Below are positions 55,812 to 64,000 of a stretch of 64,000 bases of DNA, one piece after another. Position numbers and translations under genes: made by a program. The notes under the pieces were generated by a model. It was not told the origin of the DNA, made no database searches, and saw nothing but the letters and a program-made list of their open reading frames with translations. The stretch's first letter is position 1. Each line of letters begins with the position of its first letter. The DNA is from Rhizobium leguminosarum (GTDB lineage Bacteria > Pseudomonadota > Alphaproteobacteria > Rhizobiales > Rhizobiaceae), in the NCBI RefSeq assembly GCF_017876795.1, contig NZ_JAGIOR010000001.1, positions 310,001 through 374,000 of the forward strand. Reading direction: 5' to 3'.

Positions 55812-56065
55812 GGGTGCATGGATAGCGCGGGCACGGGACGAGGTCCATATAAAGTTCGACGGGCAAAAAGGATTATGGCGCTGGCGGCGCGACAGCTTTT
55901 TGAATGGCTGTATAATTTTCTCCCTGAACCGAGTTCCGATTTAAGGAATTAAGGAGCGGAGATTCCGCTCACCAAACTGTTACCGATTTGTAACGGTCGC
56001 TCTCCCTTGAAAAACCACATTCGCAGTCACAAATCCATGTCACCGGCGCTTGATCGCGCCGCGGG
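55812..56065. other. Intergenic region upstream of polA and of the sRNA
   Basis: No gene seen. It holds two short hairpins without T-runs: GAGCGGA-TTCCGCTC near 55954-55970 and GTTACCGATTTGTAAC near 55978. A second, tandem AbcR-type sRNA, as known in some relatives, is not apparent because there is no second terminator. Confidence 0.4.
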
Positions 56066-56190
56066 TCTGACTACCGGCTTGTCCCCCGCCGCGTCAGGCT
56101 TGGACAAAGGCCTTATCCCCCTCTCCGGGCCTTTGTCCCCACTTTAAGGTCGCCATGGCCAACCTCCAGGCCATGGCGACTTTTGTTTTT
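56066..56190 (+). ncRNA. AbcR-like (alpha-r15 type) trans-acting sRNA
   Basis: About 120 nt with three hairpins. Hairpin 1 is CTGAC / GTCAG (56067-56097) with loop TTGTCCCCCGCC. Hairpin 2 is an 11-bp stem GGACAAAGGCC / GGCCTTTGTCC (56102-56138) with loop containing ATCCCCCTCTCC. Hairpin 3 is the terminator GTCGCCATGGCC / GGCCATGGCGAC (56149-56180) with loop AACCTCCA and tail TTTTGTTTTT. All loops are anti-Shine-Dalgarno-like. AbcR1/2 of Sinorhizobium and Agrobacterium lie, as I recall, between polA and a marR gene, exactly this setting; they silence ABC-transporter mRNAs with Hfq. The 5' end is estimated. Confidence 0.8.
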
Positions 56191-56289
56191 CCAGGCACTC
56201 GAAATTATCATCGCCGCTCGCATATTATGAAGCATCGCATACGATTTGCTGCATTGTCTCCGGCATGGTTTTGAGCCTAACTTGCAATC

Positions 56290-56721
56290 ATGGGATTTAA
56301 CCGCATGGATTCGGGAGCCTACCTTGCCAGCCAGCTGGCGAAGGGTTTTGCCCGCTCGCTGCACCAGCGCGCGGCCGGGCTCGGTTTTTCTCCGGGCCAG
56401 TTCCCCATTCTGCTGGAACTCTGGGCCGAAGATGGGCTCACCCAGAAACAGCTTCTCGAGCGGGTCGATATCGAGCAGGCAACAATGGCGAACACGCTTT
56501 CGCGCATGGTCCGCGACGGGTTGATCGAACGCCGGCCACATCCATCCGACAAGCGGGCGCAACTGCTGTTCCTGACACCGAAGGCCCGGGCCATGGAGGC
56601 CGAGGCGATCGAGACCGCGCGTGAGGCCGACCTTGCGCTGTTTAAAGGTTTTCGGGTTTTCGAGCGCGAGCTGACACTTGAATATATCCGCCGGCTTCTG
56701 GAAAACGCCAAGGCGCTCTGA
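56290..56721 (+). CDS. MarR-family transcriptional regulator
   Basis: A 143-residue regulator with a winged helix-turn-helix (LTQKQLLERVDIEQATMANTLSRMVRDGLIERRPHPSDKRAQLLFLTPKA, about residues 50-100), including the DKR wing motif. The ligand is unknown. An ATG at 56305 would shorten it by five residues. It is next to the AbcR-like sRNA and ends 20 bp from the convergent c-di-GMP gene. Confidence 0.92.
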   Translation: MGFNRMDSGAYLASQLAKGFARSLHQRAAGLGFSPGQFPILLELWAEDGLTQKQLLERVDIEQATMANTLSRMVRDGLIERRPHPSDKRAQLLFLTPKARAMEAEAIETAREADLALFKGFRVFERELTLEYIRRLLENAKAL

Positions 56722-56740
56722 CCGAGATTATTCGCTGAGA

Positions 56741-59125
56741 CTATTCGCTGACAAGGCGTGTGCGCCGTCGCGGCGGCATGCCGGGTCCGGCCTGCAGCGA
56801 CAGGACGCTTTCACGAACGGCTGGCTTCAAGCTCGGCTCGATATCCGGCTTGCCGAGCAACAGGCCCTGCACCTGCGCGCAACCTTCCTCGACGACGATC
56901 TGGCGCTGCATCTCCGTCTCCACACCCTCGGTGACGACGGGCATGCCGAGGCTGTGGCCGAGACCGATAATAGCGCGCACGATCGATCGCGCCGCCGCAT
57001 CATGCTCCAGCACGCCGGTGAAGCTGCGATCGACCTTGATCTTGTCGAAGGGAAACGAGCGCAGGTTCGAGAGCGAAGAGTAGCCGGTGCCGAAATCGTC
57101 CATGACAATGTGCACCCCCACCTTACGCAGGCGCTGCAGCGTTGCCATCACCCGGTCGCGATCGCGGATCAGGGCTGTCTCGGTGATCTCGAGCTCCAGT
57201 CGATCGGGTGCGAGCCCCGTCTCGGCGAGGACCGCCTCGACCCGCTCGCACAGGTTGGGCAGCATGAACTGCACCGGCGAAACATTGACTGCAATCGTCA
57301 GCGGCTGCGGCCAGCGCACGGCCTCCATGCAGGCCTGCCGTAATATCCATTCGCCGAGTTGAACGATCGAACCGCTTTCCTCGGCGATCGGGATGAAAAT
57401 ATCGGGCTCAGTCATGCCGTGGCCCGGCCGGTGCCAGCGCATCAAGGCCTCGTAGCCGCTGATCTCGCCACTCTGCGCATTGAGGATCGGCTGATAGCTG
57501 ACATGGAGTTGATTGCGGATGATCGCATGGCGCAGGTCGCTTTCGATCTGGCGGCGGTTCCGCGCCGCTTCGTCCATCTCCGCGTCGAAGAAACATGCCC
57601 TGCCGCGACCATCATGCTTGACGCGATAGAGTGCGGTATCGGCGTTGTTGCAGAGTTCTTCGGCCGTGCGCCCATCTCTTGGATAGAGTGCGATGCCGAG
57701 GCTGACGCCGACGGCTGTGGGGTCACGAGCCGTGTCCATCTCGGCGGCAAATTCGTCGATGATCGCTGCCGCAAGCTTTTGCGCCGACGCCGGCTGCTGC
57801 CCAGCAGACCGGATGATGGCGAATTCGTCGCCGCCGAGCCGGGCGATCGTATCGCTTTCACCGGCCACCTGGCGCAGGATGGAGGCAACCTTGCGGAGAA
57901 TGCGGTCGCCTTCGGCGTGGCCGAAGATGTCATTGACGGCCTTGAATCGATCGAGGTCGAGACAAAACAGCGCCACCTCGGTGTTCTTTCGTTCCGCCAC
58001 CTGCAGCGCCTGCCGGATGCGGGTGTCGAACAGCGACCTGTTCGGCAGATCGGTGAGCACGTCGTGGTGGGCGAGATGCTCGATCATCTCCTCGGCCTCC
58101 TTGCGCTCGGTGAGATCGCGCACCGCCAGCACCTCGCAATTGCGGCCACGATAAACGATCCTGCTGGAGCTCGCTTCTACCGCAATCTCTCTGCCTGTGC
58201 GGGTGTTCAGCAGCGTCTCGCCGGGCCGGTTCTCGCGGGGGGCCTGAACGACGGTCAGCACATCCGAAGGCGCCTTACCCGAGAGATCGGCAAGCTTCCA
58301 GCCTGATAGGGCCTGGAACCGCTCATTGGCATCGATGATCCGGCCTTCGCGCAGGATCAGCAGTCCCTCCTGCGAGGCATTGGCAAGTCCGCGCAGATCC
58401 GTCAGATGGCTTTGGACGAAGACCACGGCAAGGGCGACCAGGATAAGAGCCGTTGCCGCCACCACGACGATCGCGGCGAGCACCCTGGTGTCGAGCACCG
58501 ATGTGGGAACCTCCATGCCGGGGTCCGGCACGAGCGTAATGCTGCCCATCGAAATGAAGTGAAGAGTGCAGATGGCGAGGACGAATACCAGCGATGAGGT
58601 GAGGAGACGCCTCATGCCCTTCAGACTGAAAAAGATATGGAAGGCGGCGCTCGACAGAAGCATTCCGGCAACGACCGCTATCAGCGTCATCAGAGGATCG
58701 TAGAGGATTGCCGCCTGCGCCTCGATCGCCTGCATGCCGGTCAGGTGCATGGAAGCGATGCCGAACGCCATCAGGACGCCGCCGCGGATAGAGGAAAACC
58801 GTCCGTCACGTTGCGAAGCGGCGAGGATCGCCACCCATGAGCCGACCACCGACAGGAGAAAGGAAAGCAGCGTCAGGTCGAGCGCGTAGCTGATCGGCGT
58901 GCCACCGTCATAAGCGAGCATCGCGATGAAATGCGTCGCCCATACGCCGGTGCCGAAGGTAAAGCCCGACGCGCCGATCCAGAGTTTGCGCCGTCCGGCG
59001 TCGCAGTCCTGGGCACGGGAAAACAGCAGCATCGCCGCCATGACGCCAACCAGGCAGACCGCGGCCGCCGCTATGACCAGCCGCCAATCGTGATTGTCGC
59101 GAATACATGCAATGACCGAAAACAT
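56741..59125 (-). CDS. MHYT-PAS-GGDEF-EAL c-di-GMP turnover protein
   Basis: A 794-residue membrane sensor. Residues 1-250 form the seven-helix MHYT domain with its repeated His...Met motifs (ATHFIAMLAY, SMHLTGMQA, LHFISMGS), thought to bind copper and sense a gas or redox signal. A PAS-like part (ANERFQALSGWK) follows, then GGDEF with an intact RLGGDEFAII, and EAL with EALMRWHRP, EITETALI and DDFGTGYSSL. Both catalytic sites look intact, so it may make and degrade c-di-GMP. GGGGGCGC precedes the ATG. Confidence 0.93.
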   Translation of the reverse strand: MFSVIACIRDNHDWRLVIAAAAVCLVGVMAAMLLFSRAQDCDAGRRKLWIGASGFTFGTGVWATHFIAMLAYDGGTPISYALDLTLLSFLLSVVGSWVAILAASQRDGRFSSIRGGVLMAFGIASMHLTGMQAIEAQAAILYDPLMTLIAVVAGMLLSSAAFHIFFSLKGMRRLLTSSLVFVLAICTLHFISMGSITLVPDPGMEVPTSVLDTRVLAAIVVVAATALILVALAVVFVQSHLTDLRGLANASQEGLLILREGRIIDANERFQALSGWKLADLSGKAPSDVLTVVQAPRENRPGETLLNTRTGREIAVEASSSRIVYRGRNCEVLAVRDLTERKEAEEMIEHLAHHDVLTDLPNRSLFDTRIRQALQVAERKNTEVALFCLDLDRFKAVNDIFGHAEGDRILRKVASILRQVAGESDTIARLGGDEFAIIRSAGQQPASAQKLAAAIIDEFAAEMDTARDPTAVGVSLGIALYPRDGRTAEELCNNADTALYRVKHDGRGRACFFDAEMDEAARNRRQIESDLRHAIIRNQLHVSYQPILNAQSGEISGYEALMRWHRPGHGMTEPDIFIPIAEESGSIVQLGEWILRQACMEAVRWPQPLTIAVNVSPVQFMLPNLCERVEAVLAETGLAPDRLELEITETALIRDRDRVMATLQRLRKVGVHIVMDDFGTGYSSLSNLRSFPFDKIKVDRSFTGVLEHDAAARSIVRAIIGLGHSLGMPVVTEGVETEMQRQIVVEEGCAQVQGLLLGKPDIEPSLKPAVRESVLSLQAGPGMPPRRRTRLVSE

Positions 59126-59334
59126 CTGCGCCCCCGAACAGCTGGTTTCGGCCGATGCTATTTAGGTTGTACTAATTAACTGTAAATTGAATTAGACCTT
59201 TCTTTTTTGTCGTGAGAAGCCCCTCACAAGATCGATCCACGCACCCCTGCGCCCCCCTGATTTTTACGTTTTCCGCCTCGCCTGCTTTCCTGGATTGGTC
59301 TATCGTCCCGCCAAATTTCGAAAAGGAGTCGAAA

Positions 59335-60724
59335 ATGACCGACATACAACCGGTGCTTTCGCGTGCGGACCAGAACCTTTCATCGAGCCTCGAAAAACTG
59401 TTCGAGCTGCTGCGCATCCAGTCGATTTCCACCGATCCCGCCTACAAAGCCGAATGCCGCAAGGCCGCCGAATGGCTCGTCGCCTATCTCCAGACGCTCG
59501 GCTTCGAAGCCTCGGTGCGCGACACACCTGGCCATCCGATGGTGGTCGCCCATCATGCCGGCGCGTCTACCGACGCGCCGCACATTCTCTTCTACGGCCA
59601 TTACGACGTTCCAGCCGGTCGACCCGATCGAACTCTGGGAAAACGACCCCTTCGAGCCATCGATCAAGGATGTCGGCGACGGCCGCAAGATCCTGACCGG
59701 CCGCGGCACCTCCGACGACAAGGGCCAGTTGATGACTTTCCTCGAGGCCTGCCGTGCCTATAAGGAAATCCACGGCGCGCTTCCCTGCCGCGTCACCATT
59801 CTCTTCGAGGGCGAGGAAGAATCCGGTTCGCCGTCGCTGAAGCCCTTCCTCGAAGCCAATGCCGCCGAGCTCAAGGCCGACTATGCGCTGGTCTGCGATA
59901 CCGGCATGTGGGACCGCGACACGCCGGCGATCGCCGCAGCGCTGCGCGGCCTTGTCGGCGAAGAAGTGACCGTGACGGCCGCCGACCGCGACCTGCATTC
60001 CGGTCTGTTCGGGGGCGCTGCCGCCAACCCGATCCATATTCTCGTCGAAGCTCTCGCCGGCCTGCATGACGAGACCGGCCGCATCACGCTCGACGGCTTC
60101 TACGACGGCGTCGAGGAAACCCCTGAGAACATCAAGGCGTCATGGGAGACGCTGGGCAAGACCGCCGAGAGCTTTCTCGGCGAAGTTGGCCTTTCCGTTC
60201 CCTCGGGTGAAAAGGGCCGTTCAGTGCTCGAACTTACCTGGGCGCGGCCAACCGCCGAAATCAACGGCATCTGGGGCGGATATACCGGCGAAGGCTTCAA
60301 GACGGTGATCGCCGCCAAGGCTTCGGCGAAGGTTTCGTTCCGCCTCGTCGGCACGCAGGATCCGGCCGCCATCCGCGAGGCTTTCCGCAGCTATATCAGC
60401 TCGAAGATTCCCGCCGATTGCTCGGTCGAGTTCCATCCGCATGGCGGCTCGCCGGCGATTCATCTCTCCTATGATTCGCCCGTTCTGACCAAAGCGAAGA
60501 CCGCGCTTTCCGACGAGTGGCCGAAACCCGCCATCGTCATCGGCATGGGCGGCTCGATCCCGATCGTCGGCGACTTCCAGAAGATGCTCGGCATGGAATC
60601 GCTGCTCGTCGGCTTCGGCCTCGCCGATGACCGCATCCATTCGCCGAACGAGAAATACGAGCTCGTCTCCTACCACAAGGGCATCCGCTCCTGGGTGCGG
60701 ATTCTTCGGGCGCTTGCCGCCTGA
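59335..60724 (+). pseudogene. M20 family dipeptidase, broken by a single-base frameshift
   Basis: The N-terminal part (MTDIQPVLSRADQNLSSSLE to LFYGHYDV) is in one frame and the rest (PVDPIELWENDPFEP to the stop at 60724) in the next. The join is at 59611-59612, where GTTCCAGCCG has one C more than the expected GTTCAGCCG (coding V-Q-P-V). With the C removed the protein would have about 462 residues and all M20 metal motifs: GHYDVQ, GRGTSDDKGQ, LFEGEEESGS and the late GFGLADDRIHSPNE. AAGGAG precedes the ATG. It is either a recent mutation or a sequencing error. Confidence 0.85.
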
Positions 60725-60752
60725 ACGAAACGGCGTGACAGATCGCAATAAC

Positions 60753-60779
60753 AAAAAGGCCGGTTAAAACCGGCCTTTC
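60753..60779 (+). terminator. Intrinsic terminator after the M20 gene
   Basis: AAAGGCCGGTT-AA-AACCGGCCTTT, a near-perfect 11-bp stem about 30 nt after the stop; bidirectional in appearance. The remaining 318 bp up to 61097 show no gene or clear element. Confidence 0.85.
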
Positions 60780-61097
60780 GTCATCCGCTCGCTCAGTGCC
60801 AGTTCATCCGTGGTCAAGGAGAAGCGGGTATTGCAGCCAGACTGCCTCCGAAAGGTTAACGGATCGTTACCGGCACGCGCAGTCGCCAGGTTGTCGAAAG
60901 CACTGCGCCGCATCGATAGAAATTTCCCCGTTCAAGCTACGTTCATCGCGGGCCACTATAAGCCATTGAAAGACAAGGTGAATGATAACGCTCTTGCAAG
61001 TGCGGGGCGGTCGTTCCACCTTTCCTTTCAGACGGCGGATGCCAGGCAAGTGCAGCCGGGCGCAGCCTCAAAATGCGCCTACGAGGAGTGAGAACGC

Positions 61098-61742
61098 GTG
61101 AAAAATCTGTTTGCTAAAATCGCGGCGGCCGGCCTGTTCCTGCTGGCGCCTGTGATCGCGCAGGCTGCCGAGGGCTATTCGACGGCGAACGTCAACATGC
61201 GCGCCGGTCCGAGCACCCGATATCCCGCCGTTGCGGTGATACCCGCCGGCTCTTCCGTCGAGATTCGCGGCTGCCTTTCCGATCTCAACTGGTGCGACGT
61301 GGAGTTCTATGGCGGCCGCGGCTGGGTTTCCGGCCAATATGTGCAGGCTCTCTACCAGCAGCGCCGGATCTATGTCGGTCCGCAATATTACCGTCCGCTC
61401 GGCATCCCGGTCATCCGCTTCAGCGTCGACAATTACTGGGATCGCTACTATCGCAACCGCGATTTCTATCGCGAGCGCGACCGCTGGAGCCGCGGCCCCG
61501 ACTACTATTATCGCGACCGCGACAATCGGGATCGCGACTACCGCGATCGGGACAACCGGGATCGCGATCGGAACTGGCGCGACGGGGATCGTAACCGGGA
61601 CGGCGATAGAGACTGGCGCAATCGAAATGGCGATCAGGATCGGCGCGACGACAATCGACGGGGCGACCGGAGAGATGGAGATCGCAGACCCGATGGCAGG
61701 GATTTTGATTGCCGGCCCGGCGATCCCTCCTGCGACCAATGA
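61098..61742 (+). CDS. Secreted SH3-domain protein with Arg/Asp repeat tail
   Basis: A 214-residue protein starting at GTG (AGGAG about 10 nt upstream). A signal peptide (MKNLFAKIAAAGLFLLAPVIAQA) is followed by one bacterial SH3 domain (TANVNMRAGPSTRYPAVAVIPAGSSVEIRGC...WVSGQYVQALY, about residues 26-90). After a Tyr-rich linker the last 100 residues are a zwitterionic low-complexity tail of RDRD/RDNRD units, ending CRPGDPSCDQ. SH3b domains often bind peptidoglycan. The tail's DNA is a degenerate GATCGCGACCG repeat. Confidence 0.85.
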   Translation: MKNLFAKIAAAGLFLLAPVIAQAAEGYSTANVNMRAGPSTRYPAVAVIPAGSSVEIRGCLSDLNWCDVEFYGGRGWVSGQYVQALYQQRRIYVGPQYYRPLGIPVIRFSVDNYWDRYYRNRDFYRERDRWSRGPDYYYRDRDNRDRDYRDRDNRDRDRNWRDGDRNRDGDRDWRNRNGDQDRRDDNRRGDRRDGDRRPDGRDFDCRPGDPSCDQ

Positions 61743-61787
61743 GATATAAAGGGGCGGCGACGCCGTGCCTTTCGAGGTTTTCCTCAA

Positions 61788-61895
61788 GAAAAAGCCCGGC
61801 GCTCCCAAGAGGGATGCACCGGGCCTGATGTCGATCGGCGCGTGTTGAGGGGAGACGGCCGATCATGCGCGGGACGTGAGGGGTTGTCCCGCTTC
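61788..61895 (-). ncRNA. EcfG-controlled sRNA candidate with two C-rich anti-SD loops
   Basis: Leftward, about 108 nt, 5' end estimated from the promoter. Hairpin A (61892-61869) is a 7-bp stem GCGGGAC / GTCCCGC with loop AACCCCTCAC. Hairpin B (61864-61833) is GATCGGC / GCCGATC with loop containing TCTCCCCTCAAC. The terminator (61824-61789) is GCCCGG / CCGGGC with an inner TCCC/GGGA pairing, then TTTTT. No ORF of coding character fits. Exposed CCCCUC in both loops would pair with ribosome-binding sites. The layout (EcfG promoter, about 105 nt, C-rich loop, terminator) resembles Caulobacter GsrN. Confidence 0.75.
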
Positions 61896-61900
61896 TTCCT

Positions 61901-61926
61901 AAACAATCGCGGCGCCAATTGGTTCC
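61901..61926 (-). promoter_or_regulatory. EcfG-type promoter of the sRNA
   Basis: Minus strand: GGAAC-N16-TGTT (61926 to 61902), one base from the GGAAC-N16-CGTT consensus and identical in spacing to the promoter at 22166-22190. A start near 61895 would place hairpin A almost at the RNA's 5' end. Confidence 0.7.
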
Positions 61927-62236
61927 GATTAGCAGACAGAAGATCTGCGGCGAAAGCAGCGCGCGCATTTCTGCCAACGCCCGAGAAGATCTTCCGCCGG
62001 CTTTGCTCCGTCCTGTCGAGCCGGTATTGCCGCGCGAAAGCATGCACGTGGCAAGCGCAATTCGGGGCGATCCATGTGAGATTTTTGACAGTCGCCATGA
62101 CTGGCATCCATGCCTGCAACAGGCCCCATCGACAATTTGATGTGAGAGCACCGTGATGCTCTTGTCTTGCGGGATTCTTTGTTGCAGTTTTGAGACGTTG
62201 CGGATTCGATTTTGATCCGTTCGAGGCTGGACCCTG
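61927..62236. other. Intergenic region, no feature seen
   Basis: These 310 bp between the sRNA promoter and the small ORF at 62237 hold overlapping open frames on both strands, none with a ribosome-binding site or protein-like composition. I see no strong hairpin or promoter. Confidence 0.3.
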
Positions 62237-62458
62237 ATGACGCAAGACTACCTGGCTTTCCCAAGGCTTTTCGGCGCTCGGGCAGCCGCGAGAGATGTGA
62301 CCGTTTGGCATAAACACAACCCACTCCTTCCTGTGCGACTTACCGATGGGGCGAAGCTCAACCCTTCCGGCCAGATCTGGCGCCGCTTTCATTTCGGCGA
62401 GTGGGAATATAAGCAGGACCCGGAAACCCTCGACGATTACGAGGCCCGCCAGTTCTGA
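62237..62458 (+). CDS. Small hypothetical protein
   Basis: A 73-residue protein. The second half (NPSGQIWRRFHFGEWEYKQDPETLDDYEARQF) looks like a real folded, charged sequence, but I recognise no family. The ribosome-binding site is weak (GAGGCTGG 10 nt upstream). It stands alone between the sRNA region and a palindrome. Confidence 0.5.
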   Translation: MTQDYLAFPRLFGARAAARDVTVWHKHNPLLPVRLTDGAKLNPSGQIWRRFHFGEWEYKQDPETLDDYEARQF

Positions 62459-62470
62459 CATGCATAGAGT

Positions 62471-62512
62471 TAAAGCGCATCGTATAAAACCGGAATGACG
62501 CGACGCGCTTTA
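62471..62512. repeat. Palindromic element
   Basis: TAAAGCGC / GCGCTTTA arms with an inner TCG/CGA pairing, 13 nt after the small ORF stop. The design matches the other short rhizobial palindromes in this window (33164, 41326). Confidence 0.5.
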
Positions 62513-62636
62513 TCGACGCGTTCTGCTTTGCTTTCCATTATTAACACCCCGTTAAATCGCCGCATTTACAGTTCAGTCGGGTGATCACGGCGCCTGCAAG
62601 AGTGCCGTTATGCGAAGCCGGGCTTCGCGATCGAAC

Positions 62637-64000
62637 ATGGGGTATGACCGGTCGGCGATGGCAGGCAGAGGCAGATCAAGCGACAGAATCGAACCGTCCT
62701 TCAACGGCCGCCCGGCACGCGACGATGACGCGTTTTCGCTCGATGCCGACGATCGCATTGCCGGAAGCCGATCCCCGCGGCGCGGCGGCTCAAAACCGCC
62801 GCCGCAGCGTGCCGCCCCCCGGCGGCGGCGCGAGCCGCGGGAGCGCGAAGGTAGCGGCTTTTTCGGCTTCCTGCGCCGCGTGATCTACTGGTGCGTCGTG
62901 CTGTTCATCTGGGCCGGCATCGGCGTTGCCGGGCTTGTCGTCTACTACGGCTCGCGCATGCCGAGCGCCAGCACATGGGCGATCCCGGAACGGCCGCCGA
63001 ACGTCAAGATCACTGCCGTCGACGGCAGCGTCATCGCCAATCGCGGCGCCACCGGCGGCGAGGCGCTGTCGCTCGAAAACATGTCGCCCTATATTCCGGA
63101 AGCCGTCATCGCCATCGAGGATCGGCGTTTCTATTCGCATTTCGGCGTCGATCCGCTCGGCCTCGGCCGGGCGATCGTGACCAACTTTACGGCTGGCCAC
63201 ATGGTGCAGGGTGGCTCGACGCTGACGCAGCAGCTCGCCAAAAACCTCTTCCTCTCCCCTGAAAGGACGTTGGAACGCAAGGTGCAGGAGGTGCTGCTCT
63301 CGCTCTGGCTGGAGCAGAAATACACCAAGGACCAGATCCTTGCGATGTATCTCAACCGGGTGTTCTTCGGATCGAACGCCTATGGCGTCGAAGCGGCTTC
63401 ACGCCGTTATTTCAATAAATCGGCGCGTGACGTAAACCTCGGCGAGGCCGCGGTGCTGGCCGGCCTGCTCAAGGCGCCGTCGCGACTTTCGCCGGCCCGC
63501 GACCCGGAAGCCGCGAATGCGCGCGCCCAACTCGTGCTTGCGGCAATGCGCGAGCAGGGCTTCATCACCGATTCCGAAGTCAAGACCGCAATGTCGCAGA
63601 CCCCGGCTTCGGCCAAGAGCTATTGGTCGGGGGCCGGACACTACGTCGCCGACATGGTGATGGACGAGCTGCCGGGCCTGATCGGCGACGTCAAGGAAGA
63701 CGTCATCGTCGATACGACCATTGACAAGTCGCTGGAAAAGAAGGCCGAGCAATCGCTGGTCGACGTGCTCGACAAGGAGGGCGGAAAGCTCGACGCTTCG
63801 CAGGCGGCCCTCGTGTCGATCGACGGCACCGGTGCGATCCGGGCGCTCGTCGGCGGCAGAGACTATGCGACGAGCCAGTTCAACCGCGCCGTCAAGGCCA
63901 AGCGCCAGCCGGGCTCCTCATTCAAGCCCTTCGTCTATGCTGCCGCACTGGAGAAGGGGCTGACGCCCTATTCGGTGTTCAATGACGCGCCGATCCGGAT
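62637..64000 (+). CDS. Class A penicillin-binding protein (PBP1A type), 3' end cut by window edge
   Basis: Over 450 residues are visible. A basic, Arg/Pro-rich cytoplasmic tail of about 80 residues precedes one TM (VIYWCVVLFIWAGIGVAGLV). The GT51 transglycosylase domain has its motifs intact: IAIEDRRFYSHFGVDPLG (catalytic Glu), QGGSTLTQQLAKN, and KYTKDQILAMYLNRVFFG. The transpeptidase domain begins before the edge, with the active-site Ser-x-x-Lys region at QPGSSFKPFVYAAAL. It polymerises and cross-links peptidoglycan. Start ATG at 62637; the second ATG at 62658 is possible. Confidence 0.92.
   Translation, partial: MGYDRSAMAGRGRSSDRIEPSFNGRPARDDDAFSLDADDRIAGSRSPRRGGSKPPPQRAAPRRRREPREREGSGFFGFLRRVIYWCVVLFIWAGIGVAGLVVYYGSRMPSASTWAIPERPPNVKITAVDGSVIANRGATGGEALSLENMSPYIPEAVIAIEDRRFYSHFGVDPLGLGRAIVTNFTAGHMVQGGSTLTQQLAKNLFLSPERTLERKVQEVLLSLWLEQKYTKDQILAMYLNRVFFGSNAYGVEAASRRYFNKSARDVNLGEAAVLAGLLKAPSRLSPARDPEAANARAQLVLAAMREQGFITDSEVKTAMSQTPASAKSYWSGAGHYVADMVMDELPGLIGDVKEDVIVDTTIDKSLEKKAEQSLVDVLDKEGGKLDASQAALVSIDGTGAIRALVGGRDYATSQFNRAVKAKRQPGSSFKPFVYAAALEKGLTPYSVFNDAPIR

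Noticed and set aside
59600..59640. Programmed frameshift in the M20 gene
   Set aside because: No slippery sequence or downstream structure recognised; a simple one-base insertion explains it.
60810..61091. 93-residue plus-strand frame before the SH3 gene
   Set aside because: No ribosome-binding site, composition not protein-like, no family.
61784..62461. 225-residue minus-strand frame covering the sRNA region
   Set aside because: It runs through the sRNA hairpins and terminator, has no ribosome-binding site and no domain.

Overview
The window is a GC-rich (roughly 60%) alphaproteobacterial chromosome segment. Gene content, protein sequences and non-coding elements point to Rhizobium, probably the R. 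etli / R. leguminosarum / R. phaseoli group: a Flp/Tad pilus locus, an 11-gene nucleoside-salvage block, a chromosomal C-P lyase cluster, Yej peptide import, polA next to an AbcR-like sRNA, and general-stress (EcfG-type) promoters. I see no insertion sequence, prophage, integrase or CRISPR array. The accessory signal is mostly in the non-coding DNA.

Layout. 1-5368: Tad pilus genes, with cpaC (cut by the window edge), cpaB, cpaA and pilin pilA leftward, and a stand-alone secretin N-domain gene plus two TadE-like pseudopilins rightward. 5480-8408: deoB-add-upp rightward. 8571-9104: a retropepsin-like protease. 9109-17047: a leftward operon running from a BMP-family nucleoside-binding protein through an ABC ATPase and two permeases to cdd, punA, deoC and deoA. 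Together the two nucleoside blocks import nucleosides, cleave them to bases and (deoxy)ribose phosphates, and send these to glycolysis and base salvage. 17407-23208: small genes, tRNA-Ser(GGA), an AsnC regulator, a hydrolase, a KTSC protein, an Rmf/CrpP-like protein, pncB and a stress-type membrane protein. 22243-29061: ghrA-like gene plus yejFEBA. 29175-36578: TetR/isochorismatase pair, mepA, mgsA, glk, an ABC exporter, dapB and gpmA.

36622-49639: a complete phosphonate system. phnF is divergent from phnG-H-I-J-K-L and a hexapeptide transferase; then come phnC-D-E-E, a DUF1045 gene, phnM and phnN. It covers uptake (PhnCDE), activation and C-P bond cleavage (PhnGHIJKLM), and recycling of ribose bisphosphate to PRPP (PhnN). 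49660-64000: a GrpB-like gene, a soluble FtsK-type translocase, polA, the AbcR-like sRNA, a MarR regulator, an MHYT-GGDEF-EAL protein, a frameshifted M20 dipeptidase, an SH3 protein, a second sRNA, a small ORF, and the 5' part of a class A penicillin-binding protein.

The most interesting items are non-coding. (1) A leftward sRNA of about 108 nt at 61788-61895 has an EcfG-type promoter (GGAAC-N16-TGTT), two strong hairpins with C-rich anti-Shine-Dalgarno-like loops, and an intrinsic terminator; the architecture recalls Caulobacter GsrN. (2) An AbcR-like three-hairpin sRNA lies between polA and the marR gene. (3) A consensus EcfG promoter (GGAAC-N16-CGTT) precedes the proline/glutamine-rich membrane protein gene. 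(4) Clear paired palindromic operators lie at the TetR and PhnF divergent promoters. The one broken gene is the M20 dipeptidase, with a single extra C at about 59611.
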